Source: Zygnema cylindricum
Lineage: Eukaryota; Streptophyta; Zygnematophyceae; Zygnematales; Zygnemataceae
Direction: 5' to 3'
Length of the DNA: 64,000 bases
Assembly (NCBI GenBank): GCA_037447655.1
Contig: JBBHKE010000985.1
Coordinates: 1 to 64,000 of the forward strand
The notes below the pieces were generated by a model that saw only the letters and a list, made by a program, of their open reading frames with translations, was not told the DNA's origin and did not search any database. Every line of letters starts with the position of its first letter. The first letter of the stretch is position 1. Of this stretch, positions 1 through 9,406 are shown one piece after another. The position numbers and the translations under genes are program-made.

Positions 1-150
1 ATGGAGACACGTGGGAATACCACAAAATTGCTGACATGGCGGAGAAGTAAGATTTGGATTGCCAGCTGTCATTCGATGAGGCTGTCCGAGACAAACTTTG
101 CTTAACAACATGGAATGTCTCCCTGAGAAAAAGACAAAAAAATGGGAAAA
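1..150 (+). pseudogene. possible coding remnant at the window edge
   Basis: In frame 3 the first bases read GDTWEYHKIADMAEK, then a TAA, then DLDCQLSFDEAVRDK and a few more residues before the sequence turns purine-rich. The TAA overlaps a possible splice donor (GTAAGA), so this could be an exon end or a coding remnant with one stop. I do not recognise the family. Only composition supports it, and the gene would extend beyond the window. Confidence 0.2.
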
Positions 151-870
151 AGACAAAATTATGAGAAAAGACAATAGTATGGGGAGAAGACCAAAACTAG
201 ATGGAAAATGACAAGAATACAAAGCAGAATAGACAAAAATGGAGCGAACGAGAAGGCAGAGAAATAGAGTGAAAAAGACAAAAAAACAAAAAAAAAAGGG
301 AAAAAAACTAGTGGAAAAGACAATAAAAATGGAGCCAAAAGACCGCAATAACAGCAAAAAAAGAGGTTAAAAATAACAAAATAGTAACAGTCGGAACAAC
401 ATGGTTTTATATACTCCCATAAAATTAAAACTCCATAAAATTAAAACTAAGGAAGAAAAAAAAAACAAAAAGTAAGATTTGTCAAGCAAAACTGGTGAAA
501 CATAGAAAGTCTCCTTTTGGAATATATGAACTCAATTGGATATTTTCACTTTTTTAATTTTCTTTTAGAGACATAACATGAATTTCAAATTTGAAACTTT
601 TCAATGTTTCCAATGTCCAACTTTTACAAAAAAAAAAGGGAAATCGGAAAATATAATATGAAAAACAGATAACGGAGAAAGGAAGACAGACAACTGAAAA
701 CGGAAGATTGAAATTAGGAAACAGAAACCGAAAACGGAAACCAACTGAAAACTGAAAACTGAAAACGGGAAAAAGGAAATGGGGAGTGTAAACTGGAAAA
801 CTAAAGACCGTAAAACGGAAAATAGCAACCATAAAACAGAAAACAGAAACTGTAAAACTGAAAACGGAAA
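120..870. repeat. A/G-rich low-complexity DNA with a GAAAAC-type short repeat
   Basis: This stretch is almost all A and G on the plus strand. From about 640 to 870 it becomes an imperfect array of short units such as GAAAACG and GAAAACT. It lies just downstream of the last recognised exon of the minus-strand CCCH-PARP gene, so it is probably intron or 3' flank of that gene. No further PARP exon was seen in it. Confidence 0.6.
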
Positions 871-876
871 ACTAAC

Positions 877-2470
877 CTTTTGCATTTGGATCAGTATACA
901 CATCAGCTTTGCTCGAATGTTCGGTGAAATAAATCGCTTTTCCAAAAAGTTTATTAGGATTTGAAGCTTCGACATTTAATCCTCCGTCGATTATTTGGTT
1001 TTGAATTAGATTGTGTTTTGTTCCATGAAACAAAAAAGTTTCATAAGATTCGAGTTCTTCGATAAAATCTTTAGGCAAATGTTTTCGAGTCGCACATCCG
1101 GTAATTAACGGATCAAGTTGTAACTTCTCTTTTCCGATCGATTTTACGGTTTCTTCGTATTGTTTTTTAAGAGTAGGATTCACAATGTAATATACCCGTG
1201 TTACCGTAAAGCCTCTGCAAAAAGAAATGTAAGAAAAAAAAAGTATCGTGTGAAAATTGTGTGAAAATGGACGTGATTTTTTTTTTTTAAAGTATCCATT
1301 TGATTGGAAAAAAATTGGAAGGGGATGTACTTTTTCTTTTTTTTTGGTGAATTCTTCACAATTGTTAAGAAACAGGATTGTAATACCTTCTTTTTCCATT
1401 TCCTAGCTCGAGTTTTTGCAATTTGGATGCACAAAAAAGAAAAAGAAATGGGTGGTAAAATGTACTGTCTACAGTACTAATTGGGTACCAAAAGGGTTAC
1501 CAAATAGGATACTACATGTATACTTAATGGGTATTAAACAACATATTATGGTAAATGCATCTATAAATGGGTAATAAATGGGAATAAATGTGACCTGTGA
1601 GTTAGTCCCGGGGCATCGGCTCCTTTTCCGATATAACTCGAAATGCATGTATTTGTCAAAAGAGTTTGAAAAGGGGCAATATCTGTCCAAGATATCACAA
1701 TAAGACAAAATGTTAGCGACAAAAAAACCCAAAACATTATAACTTAAACCACAAAAACCAAAATTTGAATTCTTCCAAATGTGAAAACCTCAACTATCAA
1801 TAAACCAAAGTCCAAACAAGCCAAAAGAAAAAAAAGAAAGAAAAAATAAAAAGGATTGAATTAATTTCCTAGCTTGAAAGTAATCAATTCTACTTTCTTT
1901 GTTTGCATTCAATTTCATAAGATTCGATCAAACTTTACCTTCAATTTGAACCAAATTTGCGCCCGGATGCCGATATTTACATCGATGTTTGTATCGACAT
2001 TCGTCTCCGTACCGACAACTTGTCTTTGGTGTTGAAAAAATTCGAACTTCTAATGATGGGTCGTGCCAAAAAGGACATAATTCGCTAAATTGACAGCTCG
2101 AAGATTGTTTTGGACAAGGTGGAGGATGAGAATATTTGCAAATTTCTCGATTTTTGCAATTTTCTTGACCGTATTTGCATATTGGAGGATGAAATAATAA
2201 ACATTTTCCCTCCAAACTTTCTAAACAAAACGGCGCTTTTTCGCAAATTTGAGGTCGATGCCACAAATTGCAACTGGGAATTGTACAATTAAGAAATTTT
2301 TTACATGAATTGGGATGTGAATATGTACATTTTATGTTTGTACAAGAATTTGAATCTTCACATTTTGTAAAATGGGCAAAAGGGCAAGTTTCTCGATTTT
2401 CGCAAGTTTTATTGTTTTTTCGACAATGAATTTTATCGTGAGAAAATTGAATAATATTATTGTTTGCCAT
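877..2470 (-). CDS. CCCH zinc-finger array fused to a PARP catalytic domain (3' end missing)
   Basis: The first exon (2470 to 1939) starts at MANNNIIQFSHDKIHC and holds seven CCCH fingers of CX5-6 C X4-7 C X3 H spacing, for example CKYGQENCKNREICKYSH. A donor GTAAAG follows. A probable middle exon (1682 to 1595) is suggested only by phase and has a weak donor. The third exon (1214 to 877) follows a TTTGCAG acceptor and encodes the N-terminal half of a PARP domain: LFHGTK carries the catalytic His, and FGKAIYFTEHSSKADVY carries the catalytic Tyr, with Ala where GxG-Y-F usually has Gly. It ends at donor GTTAGT. CCCH-PARP fusions in animals (PARP7, 12 and 13 types) bind RNA and transfer ADP-ribose, so a similar role is inferred. 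The exon with the third catalytic residue was not found, so the gene is partial or broken. Confidence 0.72.
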
Positions 2471-4303
2471 ATAGTGGACCTTTTTTGAGTTTGATTTTAT
2501 AGATTTGTTTAAAAGGTTTAAGTTACTTTTCTTTTCCCCTTTGTATAAAAAATTACACAAAATTACACAAAAGTACAATATTCGTTATCAGTTTGGTTAT
2601 TACTTTTTTAATAGTGTTGTTTTCTTTTATCTTTTTATGAAAGATATGAAAGACAGATAAAGAAGAAAAAAAAATTATCCTAAAATTTACTCCAATTGCT
2701 TAGCATCTTTGAATTTCTGTTCAGCATAAAAGACAAAATAGAAGAAACATAAGCTGAGTTTCATACATATTCTCCTTTATGTCTAAGGGCTATTTTTAAT
2801 AAAAACTCCAGTATTTTCCTAAGTATAATTTTTTATTATTAATCTCCAAAATCTACCAAATAGATTCTTGCATGCATTTGCATGCAAACAAAAAAAAAAA
2901 AAAGACATTTTAACATGGAACTGTTTCAATTTTTTTTTAATACTTTTTCTTTCTTGTTTTCATCCGAAATAGATTCTTTCTTGCATGCAATTGCATGCAT
3001 ATAAAAACTAAGACGAGAAATGTTTTATTGTTTTTATACTGCGTGGATAATTTGTTCTTATGGCGTTGATTTCTTTTTTGTGTCGTTTCCACTTTATTTA
3101 GCGTGGCTTTTAATAATGTGACAAAAATGACAAAACTCTTGTTTCTGGTCCAGAATGTGCCACGTAGGCTCCGTTTTGTCGTCACGTGAAAATGTACCAA
3201 AACTTATGAATGTCGAGTCACTATTCGTAATATCCACACTAATTTTTGTGATTTTTTTCACATTTATAATAGGAGAGTTTGAGACTTTTCAGAATTTTGG
3301 AGGTAGACCCCAAAGGTAAAAAATGTCTTTTTGGGTATTTTTAAAAATACTTTGAATTGAAACACATCTCATCTTAAGTTCTTTCTTCTGTGTCAAAATT
3401 TTCCATCTTTTTTTTTTTCTTTCTTTCTTATTTCTTTTTCCCTCTCTTTTCTTTTTTCTTTTCTTTCTTTTTTCCTTTTTCTATGGATCTGTTCCCATCA
3501 AGAACATCTGAAACTACACTTCTCCATTTCACAAAATTCATCCAAGGACCAACGTAAAACAGAACAAACCTGCTACATTTTTTTTTTTTTTTGTAAAAAT
3601 CGTTCCAATTGGGTTATCTGCACGCCGATATTCGTATTTGTCTTCTGAAACGTCCAAAATTATGCCTCCATAATCTACAATGTTCCCATCGATCTCGGAG
3701 AATGCCCATGCCACCACCATTTTGTGGGAACGCAATAACCAAGGATCGAACTAATTGCAAAATGGTCATCCTCCAAATTAAACACTCAGAATGTACGCAT
3801 ACATCCACCAAGTATCACTGTAATTCTGCCTGAAATTAAACCATTCCATAAAATATGGTGACCAATGTCACAAAAAACACGTGTTCTACCATCATCCCGA
3901 GAATCCTTCCCAGATCAAAGGTGGAGTTAGCGTTTTGGAGTCGAGTTAGGTTCAGGGTTAGGTTTGTTTAAGTTTGATACAGAGTTGGGTTTGGGCACAC
4001 ATTCAAGCTTTACATATTTAGAATTTTAGACATTTTATACTAAATCATTGATTATACAAATTGGAGAATATTTTTTCTCAATTTTCCTGAATTTTCTTCA
4101 ACATGTGATTCAATAGCCGTTGATGTCTTTTTCGAGATTGTTGGAAAAAAAAGGAAAAAAAAGAAACTGTTTTGATAGATACGAGTCTCAAAGTGACGGG
4201 GGTCTTCTTTTCCAACAAAAAATAGTGAGAGTACAACTGTTTTGTTTTTGTTAGCTTCTTTGGATATTTTACTCATTCATTTTTTGTTTCCTTTCAAATG
4301 CAG
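2471..4303. other. intergenic region between two divergent PARP-family genes
   Basis: This stretch separates the 5' ends of the minus-strand CCCH-PARP gene and the plus-strand PARP gene, so both promoters should lie here. It is AT-rich, with a T/C run at about 3400-3480. I found no CCCH finger on the plus strand that would belong to the downstream gene. A 65-codon minus frame at 3538-3735 could not be assigned. Confidence 0.45.
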
Positions 4304-6073
4304 ATATTTCTATGTTTGACAAAATGCTCAAAGCCGGTAATAGCGCTTTTGGATTAGGGTAAAGTTTTTCAATTTCCCAATTTTCATTTTCCATTTTCAA
4401 TTCTTAATGGATATTGGTATAAAGGGATATATCTCATAGTGAAGGTGATTAATAAATACAAACAGCAACTGTTTATGTATATCAAAAACTCATTCAACAC
4501 ACAAAAAAATAAAAAATTACTGTACTTCACACTAAGTTTAGATCTGGATAGAGAAAGTAATCGGCAAAGTTTAAAGTAGTGCGCACTTATTAATATCAAA
4601 TTGATGGAGATGTTTACAGTGTTACGATTCTTTTTATTTTTTCCTACTTCAATCTCAATTCTCAATTCCCAATCACTCTCGACTAAAAACTGAATTATTT
4701 GTACGACCTCTAAAAACAGAACTATTTCGACTATCTTAATCTAAGTTTGGGACATATTTCAAGAATTTGACAGTTTTTTTCGTTTGTTTTTTCCAAATTG
4801 TAAATCGACAGAAAATTTCAAATTGACGATGTTTACGCGATTTACAACGATTCATTGGCAAAGAATTATTATTCGAACATTGAAAATATGCATAAAGGAT
4901 GTGACAAAAATTGTTCACGTGTGATTAAAACAGTTACGAAAACTTTCGAGTTTTTGAACATAACAAAATTAAATGTTCATGAAGCCCTTTTGTTTCACGG
5001 AACTTCCTCTACAAATGTCCACGGGATAATAAATAACGGTTTCGATATTGGAAAAGCTCGAGGAGGAAGTTTCGGAAGAGGAATGTATTTTGCGGAATAT
5101 TCAAAAAAGTCCGACGGATACACAAGTATCGACTCAAAAGGCAAGTTTTCTTCGGTAAACCGTAATTACTTAGCATTTGTTGTTGTTTACAGCCACCAAA
5201 GTAATGTTTGTATTCAACATAGGCATTCTCGTAAAGGAAAAATAGTTTGGATTGTTTTGTTTCCAAGTCTATTTAGTCCTAAAATTGTTGTCGATAGTTA
5301 CGAATGATTTTTACTTGAGGGAAAGTTTTACGTAGAATTCATGGTTTACAACAATTAAAATCTATCGATAATGTTTTAGTGTATTTTCTTTTGATTTTTT
5401 TTTTTGTTTTTTAATTTGGTTTACTAAAGAGATGGCTTACTTATGGTTTCGAAACTTTTTTGAGGTTTTTTCAGGGAAAAAAGTGATGTTTATCGCCCGA
5501 GTCTATTTAGGACACAGTTGCGTTCAACAGAACTGTACACATAGAAATTGTGATTCGTACATGTTTGATGTAAGTAATTTTGTCCTTTTCAGACAAGACA
5601 GGGATGATAAGGTTAAATAATAAGGATTGTATGTAAAGCTTTTGGTTTTTTTTTTCTTAACCTTTTAAGTTTTCTGTAAATCTTTCATCTTGAGATCGTT
5701 TTATTTTTCTCTTTAAATATGTTTTTTGAGAGTAGCTTCCATTTATGATACTAAATTTCTAGTTGGTTTATTCTACAAACTCAACTCTCATTGAAATAAA
5801 CTCTCTTGGAGAGGGAGAGGGAGAGGGAGAGGGAGGGGGGGAGAGAGGGAGGAGAGGAGGGGAGGGGAGGGAGAAAGAGGTGGAGGAGCGGATTCATATT
5901 TTAGGAAAGATTGTGCATTTTGTATTTTTTCTTTTTTCCCCTAATCGATTCCCTCTTTTTTTTTTGCTACTTTTTTTTATTAGGGCGGCCTCGTCCAATA
6001 TCGCGAATTTGTGCTCTACAAGAATCGCTTCTGTTTGCCTTTGTTTCTCATGTACTATAAAAATGGTGCTTGA
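4304..6073 (+). CDS. PARP catalytic-domain protein, four exons, complete C-terminus
   Basis: Proposed exons are 4304-4358, 4812-5140, 5475-5569 and 5984-6073, all in consistent phase, ending at a TGA. The second exon has LLFHGTS (catalytic His) and SFGRGMYFAEYSKKSDGY (catalytic Tyr). The third reads KKVMFIARVYLGHSC, the usual beta-strand after that loop. The last reads YREFVLYKNRFCLPLFLMYY, which places Glu at the third catalytic position, so the H-Y-E triad of polymer-forming PARPs is present. The 5140/5141 junction is AAAG followed by GCAAGT, a GC-AG intron; the minus-strand paralogue has GTTAGT at the equivalent site. The short first exon is inferred from phase and splice sites only, and no CCCH exon was found upstream. 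Introns are 334 and 414 nt. Domain identity is strong; the 5' end is uncertain. Confidence 0.72.
5806..5885. repeat. purine-only GAGGGAGA tract in an intron
   Basis: About 80 bases contain only G and A apart from a base or two. They lie in the last intron of the plus-strand PARP gene and are a small version of the kilobase purine tracts at the far end of the window. Confidence 0.8.
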
Positions 6074-6234
6074 CGTTTTCGTACTTTTTACTACTTGTAC
6101 CTTTTGTAATTTTTGGAACTTTTTTAGCCTTTTGTATTGAGAATATACAATGTCCTTACCGATATCCAATAATATGAAAATTTTATATATTGCACTTCAT
6201 AGAATATTTTTATGGGTTTTGTCCACTGTTGTGT

Positions 6235-6240
6235 AATAAA
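6235..6240 (+). terminator. AATAAA polyadenylation signal
   Basis: An AATAAA lies about 160 nt beyond the TGA of the plus-strand PARP gene, a plausible distance for a 3' UTR. Position and motif are the only evidence. Confidence 0.4.
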
Positions 6241-7054
6241 TGGACTAGAAATGTTGTGTGTTTTTTTTACGATGTTTATCGCCCTCCACATTATTTTGCC
6301 AAATTTTAATATCGAGATTGAAATCCAAGTATGCCATTGTTGATTCTTTACTGACGTAAGTATTTAAATTTGAAGTATAGTACTACACATATATATGTAA
6401 AAACATAGGCATTAAAAGCAAACATTAGTCAAAAAAGCCACACTAAATTGGTATTAATGCATTCTACAACTTAAGATTTCCACTATTAGAAACTATTCGA
6501 TCGAACTAATTGGTATATCGTTGTTTGCATGAGAGTTGTTAGCAAGTTTGTACTTGTATTATCGAAGCTAATAGATATAGATCTCAAATTAAATGAATTC
6601 TACAAAAAAAAAGAGCGACGGTAAATGTGATCCTTGTTAGACCTGTTTTGTTTTAAGGTTTTATGATGTAGTGGAGACTTGTGTATTTAAAGATTGGGAA
6701 ACATAGAGACTACGAGCCAGGGAAGAAATGGATATATCCAGGTACATCTTTTACTGAAGATCTTCTTTCAACCCAGATGATTCTCGTTTTTCTAAGGAGG
6801 GGATGGTAAAGCAGTCGATATATGAAATAAAAATATGAACTAAAAAATAAATATTTCAGAGGGGAATCAAGGGGATCGTCGAAAAATCCCAGTAGGCACC
6901 TTTCAGCCGTGGAAACTTTTCAACGCCCATTGAATTACGAAATTATGTAAGAATTAGAAAAGAAGTTGAAAAGAAATAATGAGAAATTGATTGTCGCTGA
7001 TCCATAGGCACTTCCCCTCAAGGAGACACACAACACTAAAAGATTTTGGATAAT
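6241..7054. other. intergenic, no feature recognised
   Basis: AT-rich sequence without splice-bounded coding frames or clear repeats. Only the inverted 11-bp copy of the hAT end at 7028-7038 stands out. Confidence 0.5.
7028..7038. repeat. 11-bp inverted copy of the hAT terminus
   Basis: ACACAACACTA, the exact complement of the first 11 bases of the hAT element, lies 24 bp outside it in head-to-head orientation. It may be the scar of another copy, or chance. Confidence 0.45.
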
Positions 7055-7062
7055 CTATTTTC

Positions 7063-8328
7063 TAGTGTTGTGTATCGGTAAGGATTTGCCGATAACCGAT
7101 ATGGGCCTTTTTTCGGGTAGCCGATAATTGATATATTGGTACGATAATATCGTTATCGGCGTTATCGCCGATAAATAACCGATGTTTACCGGTTATTATC
7201 GGTGATAACACCGATATCGATAATTATTGGCGATATCTGTACGGACCGAACAGATGAATGTACGGCCTGTACACTCAGCTGTACGTGTTATTCCCCAGAC
7301 GCGCCGCGGACCCCCTTCCCCCTGATTTCGGTAAAAAATCACGATATTTCCTTCATTAATTCTAATTTAAGGGTGTTTTACTTGGTTTTACACCCTCCCA
7401 TACCCGTCCAGAATGTCCTTTTGACTGTTATATTTTTTTTGCAAGGTTAGTTTCTCCCTCATATCACTTCCATTGTTTGTCTACATTGGGTTTTTTTAAG
7501 TTGAAATTTGGACGATTATGAGCTATTCAAAATTCAAAATCTGAAAATTATAAAATTCTTAACCTATCAAATATCAATCTCCAGAAATCTTAAATTTCAG
7601 ATTTCTCAAAATCCAATTACCGCATTGTCAATGTTTTAAAACTCCAAAATCACCCAATTCAAAATCTCAAAATTGTAAATTTTTAGCATATTTGCATTCA
7701 TCTTTAATTTTTTCTAAGTTCTCTAATTCTTTGATATTTTGAATCTCTTCTACCTCCTCATCATAAAATGTCTGTGTCCCATCCTCCTCTCCTCCTACAA
7801 TGTTGCCTTCTTTTTCTTGATAATTCATCACAATGAATAAATATATATTTTTACTATTTTATAAAAAAATATTTTTTCCTCAAATAAGTGCCCCTGAATC
7901 GTCAAAAGATGGTGGCAGCAGGCTGCAGTAAATGGCGGCAGTCTGACAGATGTGCTCGTTTGATCTGTTTGTCTGTACGTGTGTTTTTCGAAAAAGTTTG
8001 ATTTAAAAATTTACAATGTAATTTAATTTGTTTGTTTCAATACTATAGTTTAGAACTATAAAGTATTGTTTTAAATATATTTTATGTGCTACGTTGTCCG
8101 TAATAGATTTTAGTTAAACAGATACGGAACAGTATACGCCATACCACGCTATTTAAAGTAAATAATATAATACAGTATGTTATATATGCATACTATATTT
8201 TTTAAAAGTTATCGCCGATTTGGAATTTGTTGGTCTCTGACCGATATCGGGACCTCTGACCGTTCGATAACCGATAACTATCGGTATCTGTACTATCGCA
8301 ACAAGTTTTTAACCGATATACAACACTA
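7063..8328. mobile_element. non-autonomous hAT-type DNA transposon
   Basis: The element starts TAGTGTTGTGTATCGGT and ends with the complement of TAGTGTTGTATATCGGT, a 17-bp terminal inverted repeat with one mismatch. It is flanked by exact 8-bp direct repeats CTATTTTC at 7055-7062 and 8329-8336. An 8-bp target duplication with ends close to C/TAGTGTTG is characteristic of the hAT superfamily. Sub-terminal regions are rich in repeated CGATA-type words on both strands, as expected of transposase binding sites. The 1266-bp body has no transposase-like frame, so it would need a transposase supplied by another copy. The intact target duplication suggests a fairly recent insertion. Confidence 0.88.
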
Positions 8329-8593
8329 CTATTTTCACCACCAAGAACAAAGAAAACTATTGCCAAGAATGAAGAAAAGCTATTTAAATTGACCGTCGAA
8401 AGTAGGCTTTAATATTGCCCATTCTTGTGACTGTGACTATAAAGTTCACGTCCTACACCATGAATCGTTGTAGGAATCGTCATTGGTATTGGTACCACAA
8501 TCTGTACCGGTTTCTTTTAACCCCTCACATAAAATAGCATTAATAGCATTGATGGTTTTTTTTTATTACCGCTACATCGCACATCGCTACATC

Positions 8594-8787
8594 GCCCATC
8601 GTTATTAGAGTTAATTACACTAATTCAGTCTCGACTATTTCTGGCCAAAAATCACAAGATAGTGTTAACAAGGATATTTAAGGACCTGGACTACAATCTG
8701 CCACATCATCTTGCACTAAATTAGGATTATTAATTCTAATTTCACGTTAACACCAATAAATCCTTAACACTAATAACGATGGATGGT
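8594..8787. mobile_element. MITE with CTAATAACGAT-type inverted ends
   Basis: The left end contains CCCATCGTTATTAGAGTTAA and the right end TTAACACTAATAACGATGG, forming an inverted repeat. The interior, when reverse-complemented, matches the element at 26006-26218 (a shared stretch around GTGGCAGATT and GTCCTTAAAT). It has no coding capacity. The right end runs directly into the adjacent minisatellite. Confidence 0.65.
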
Positions 8788-9003
8788 ATATAAACGCTAA
8801 TAACGATGAACGGTATATAAACGCTAATAACGATGGGCGGTATATTACCGCTAATAACGATGGGCGGTATATTACCGCTAATAACGATGGGGGGTATATT
8901 AACGCTAATAACGATGGGCGATATATTAACGCTAATAACGATGGGCGATATATTAACGCTAATAACAATGGGCGGTATATTAACGCTAATAACGATGGGC
9001 AGT
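8766..9003. repeat. 27-bp minisatellite, about nine copies
   Basis: The unit is close to GCTAATAACGATGGGCGG followed by TATATTAAC. Because 27 is a multiple of three, it produces repetitive open frames on both strands, which I do not regard as genes. The unit contains CTAATAACGATG, the end sequence of the MITE family found here, and the first unit is the right end of the MITE at 8594-8787. Confidence 0.9.
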
Positions 9004-9406
9004 TTACTCTCTCACTTACCCCTAAAAAAACTTGTCAACACAGCATGCATTTGCGAAAAAAAAAGGATATCTCATCAATTTATAAACTCATTGCTCAGTA
9101 TGACAATTCCGAGAGAATCACAGACGACGTAACTGAGGAATATGTATACATGTGAGCTTCCATCAGTCCTTAACATTTTTCTTATCACATTTTGTTTTCT
9201 ATGAAATAAAAGATTCACTTCCTGGAGTCAGACAACCTACTGTACTTGATGTCATAACACCAACTGTTCACAATCATTGTGAATTTAAACGTTTTTTTCC
9301 TCTCACCTCCCGGCATTTGATGCCTTTCCAAAAAAATCCCTACCTCTTGGTAAAACCTCAATGACATTTTCAACCCAAACACATTTTCTTCCTTATTCAC
9401 AGTCTC
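9004..9406. other. 3' flank of the MA3 gene, no feature recognised
   Basis: AT-rich spacer between the minisatellite and the stop codon of the minus-strand MA3 gene. It probably includes that gene's 3' UTR, but I see no clear polyadenylation signal. Confidence 0.4.

Noticed and set aside
3538-3735. Minus-strand frame with EIDGNIVDYGGIILDVSEDK as a missing exon of a PARP gene
   Set aside because: No similarity to CCCH, WWE or PARP sequence, no clear splice sites, and it is on the wrong strand for the downstream gene.
8747-9132. Repetitive proteins on both strands over the minisatellite
   Set aside because: The 27-bp unit is a multiple of three, so open frames are expected; no other coding evidence.
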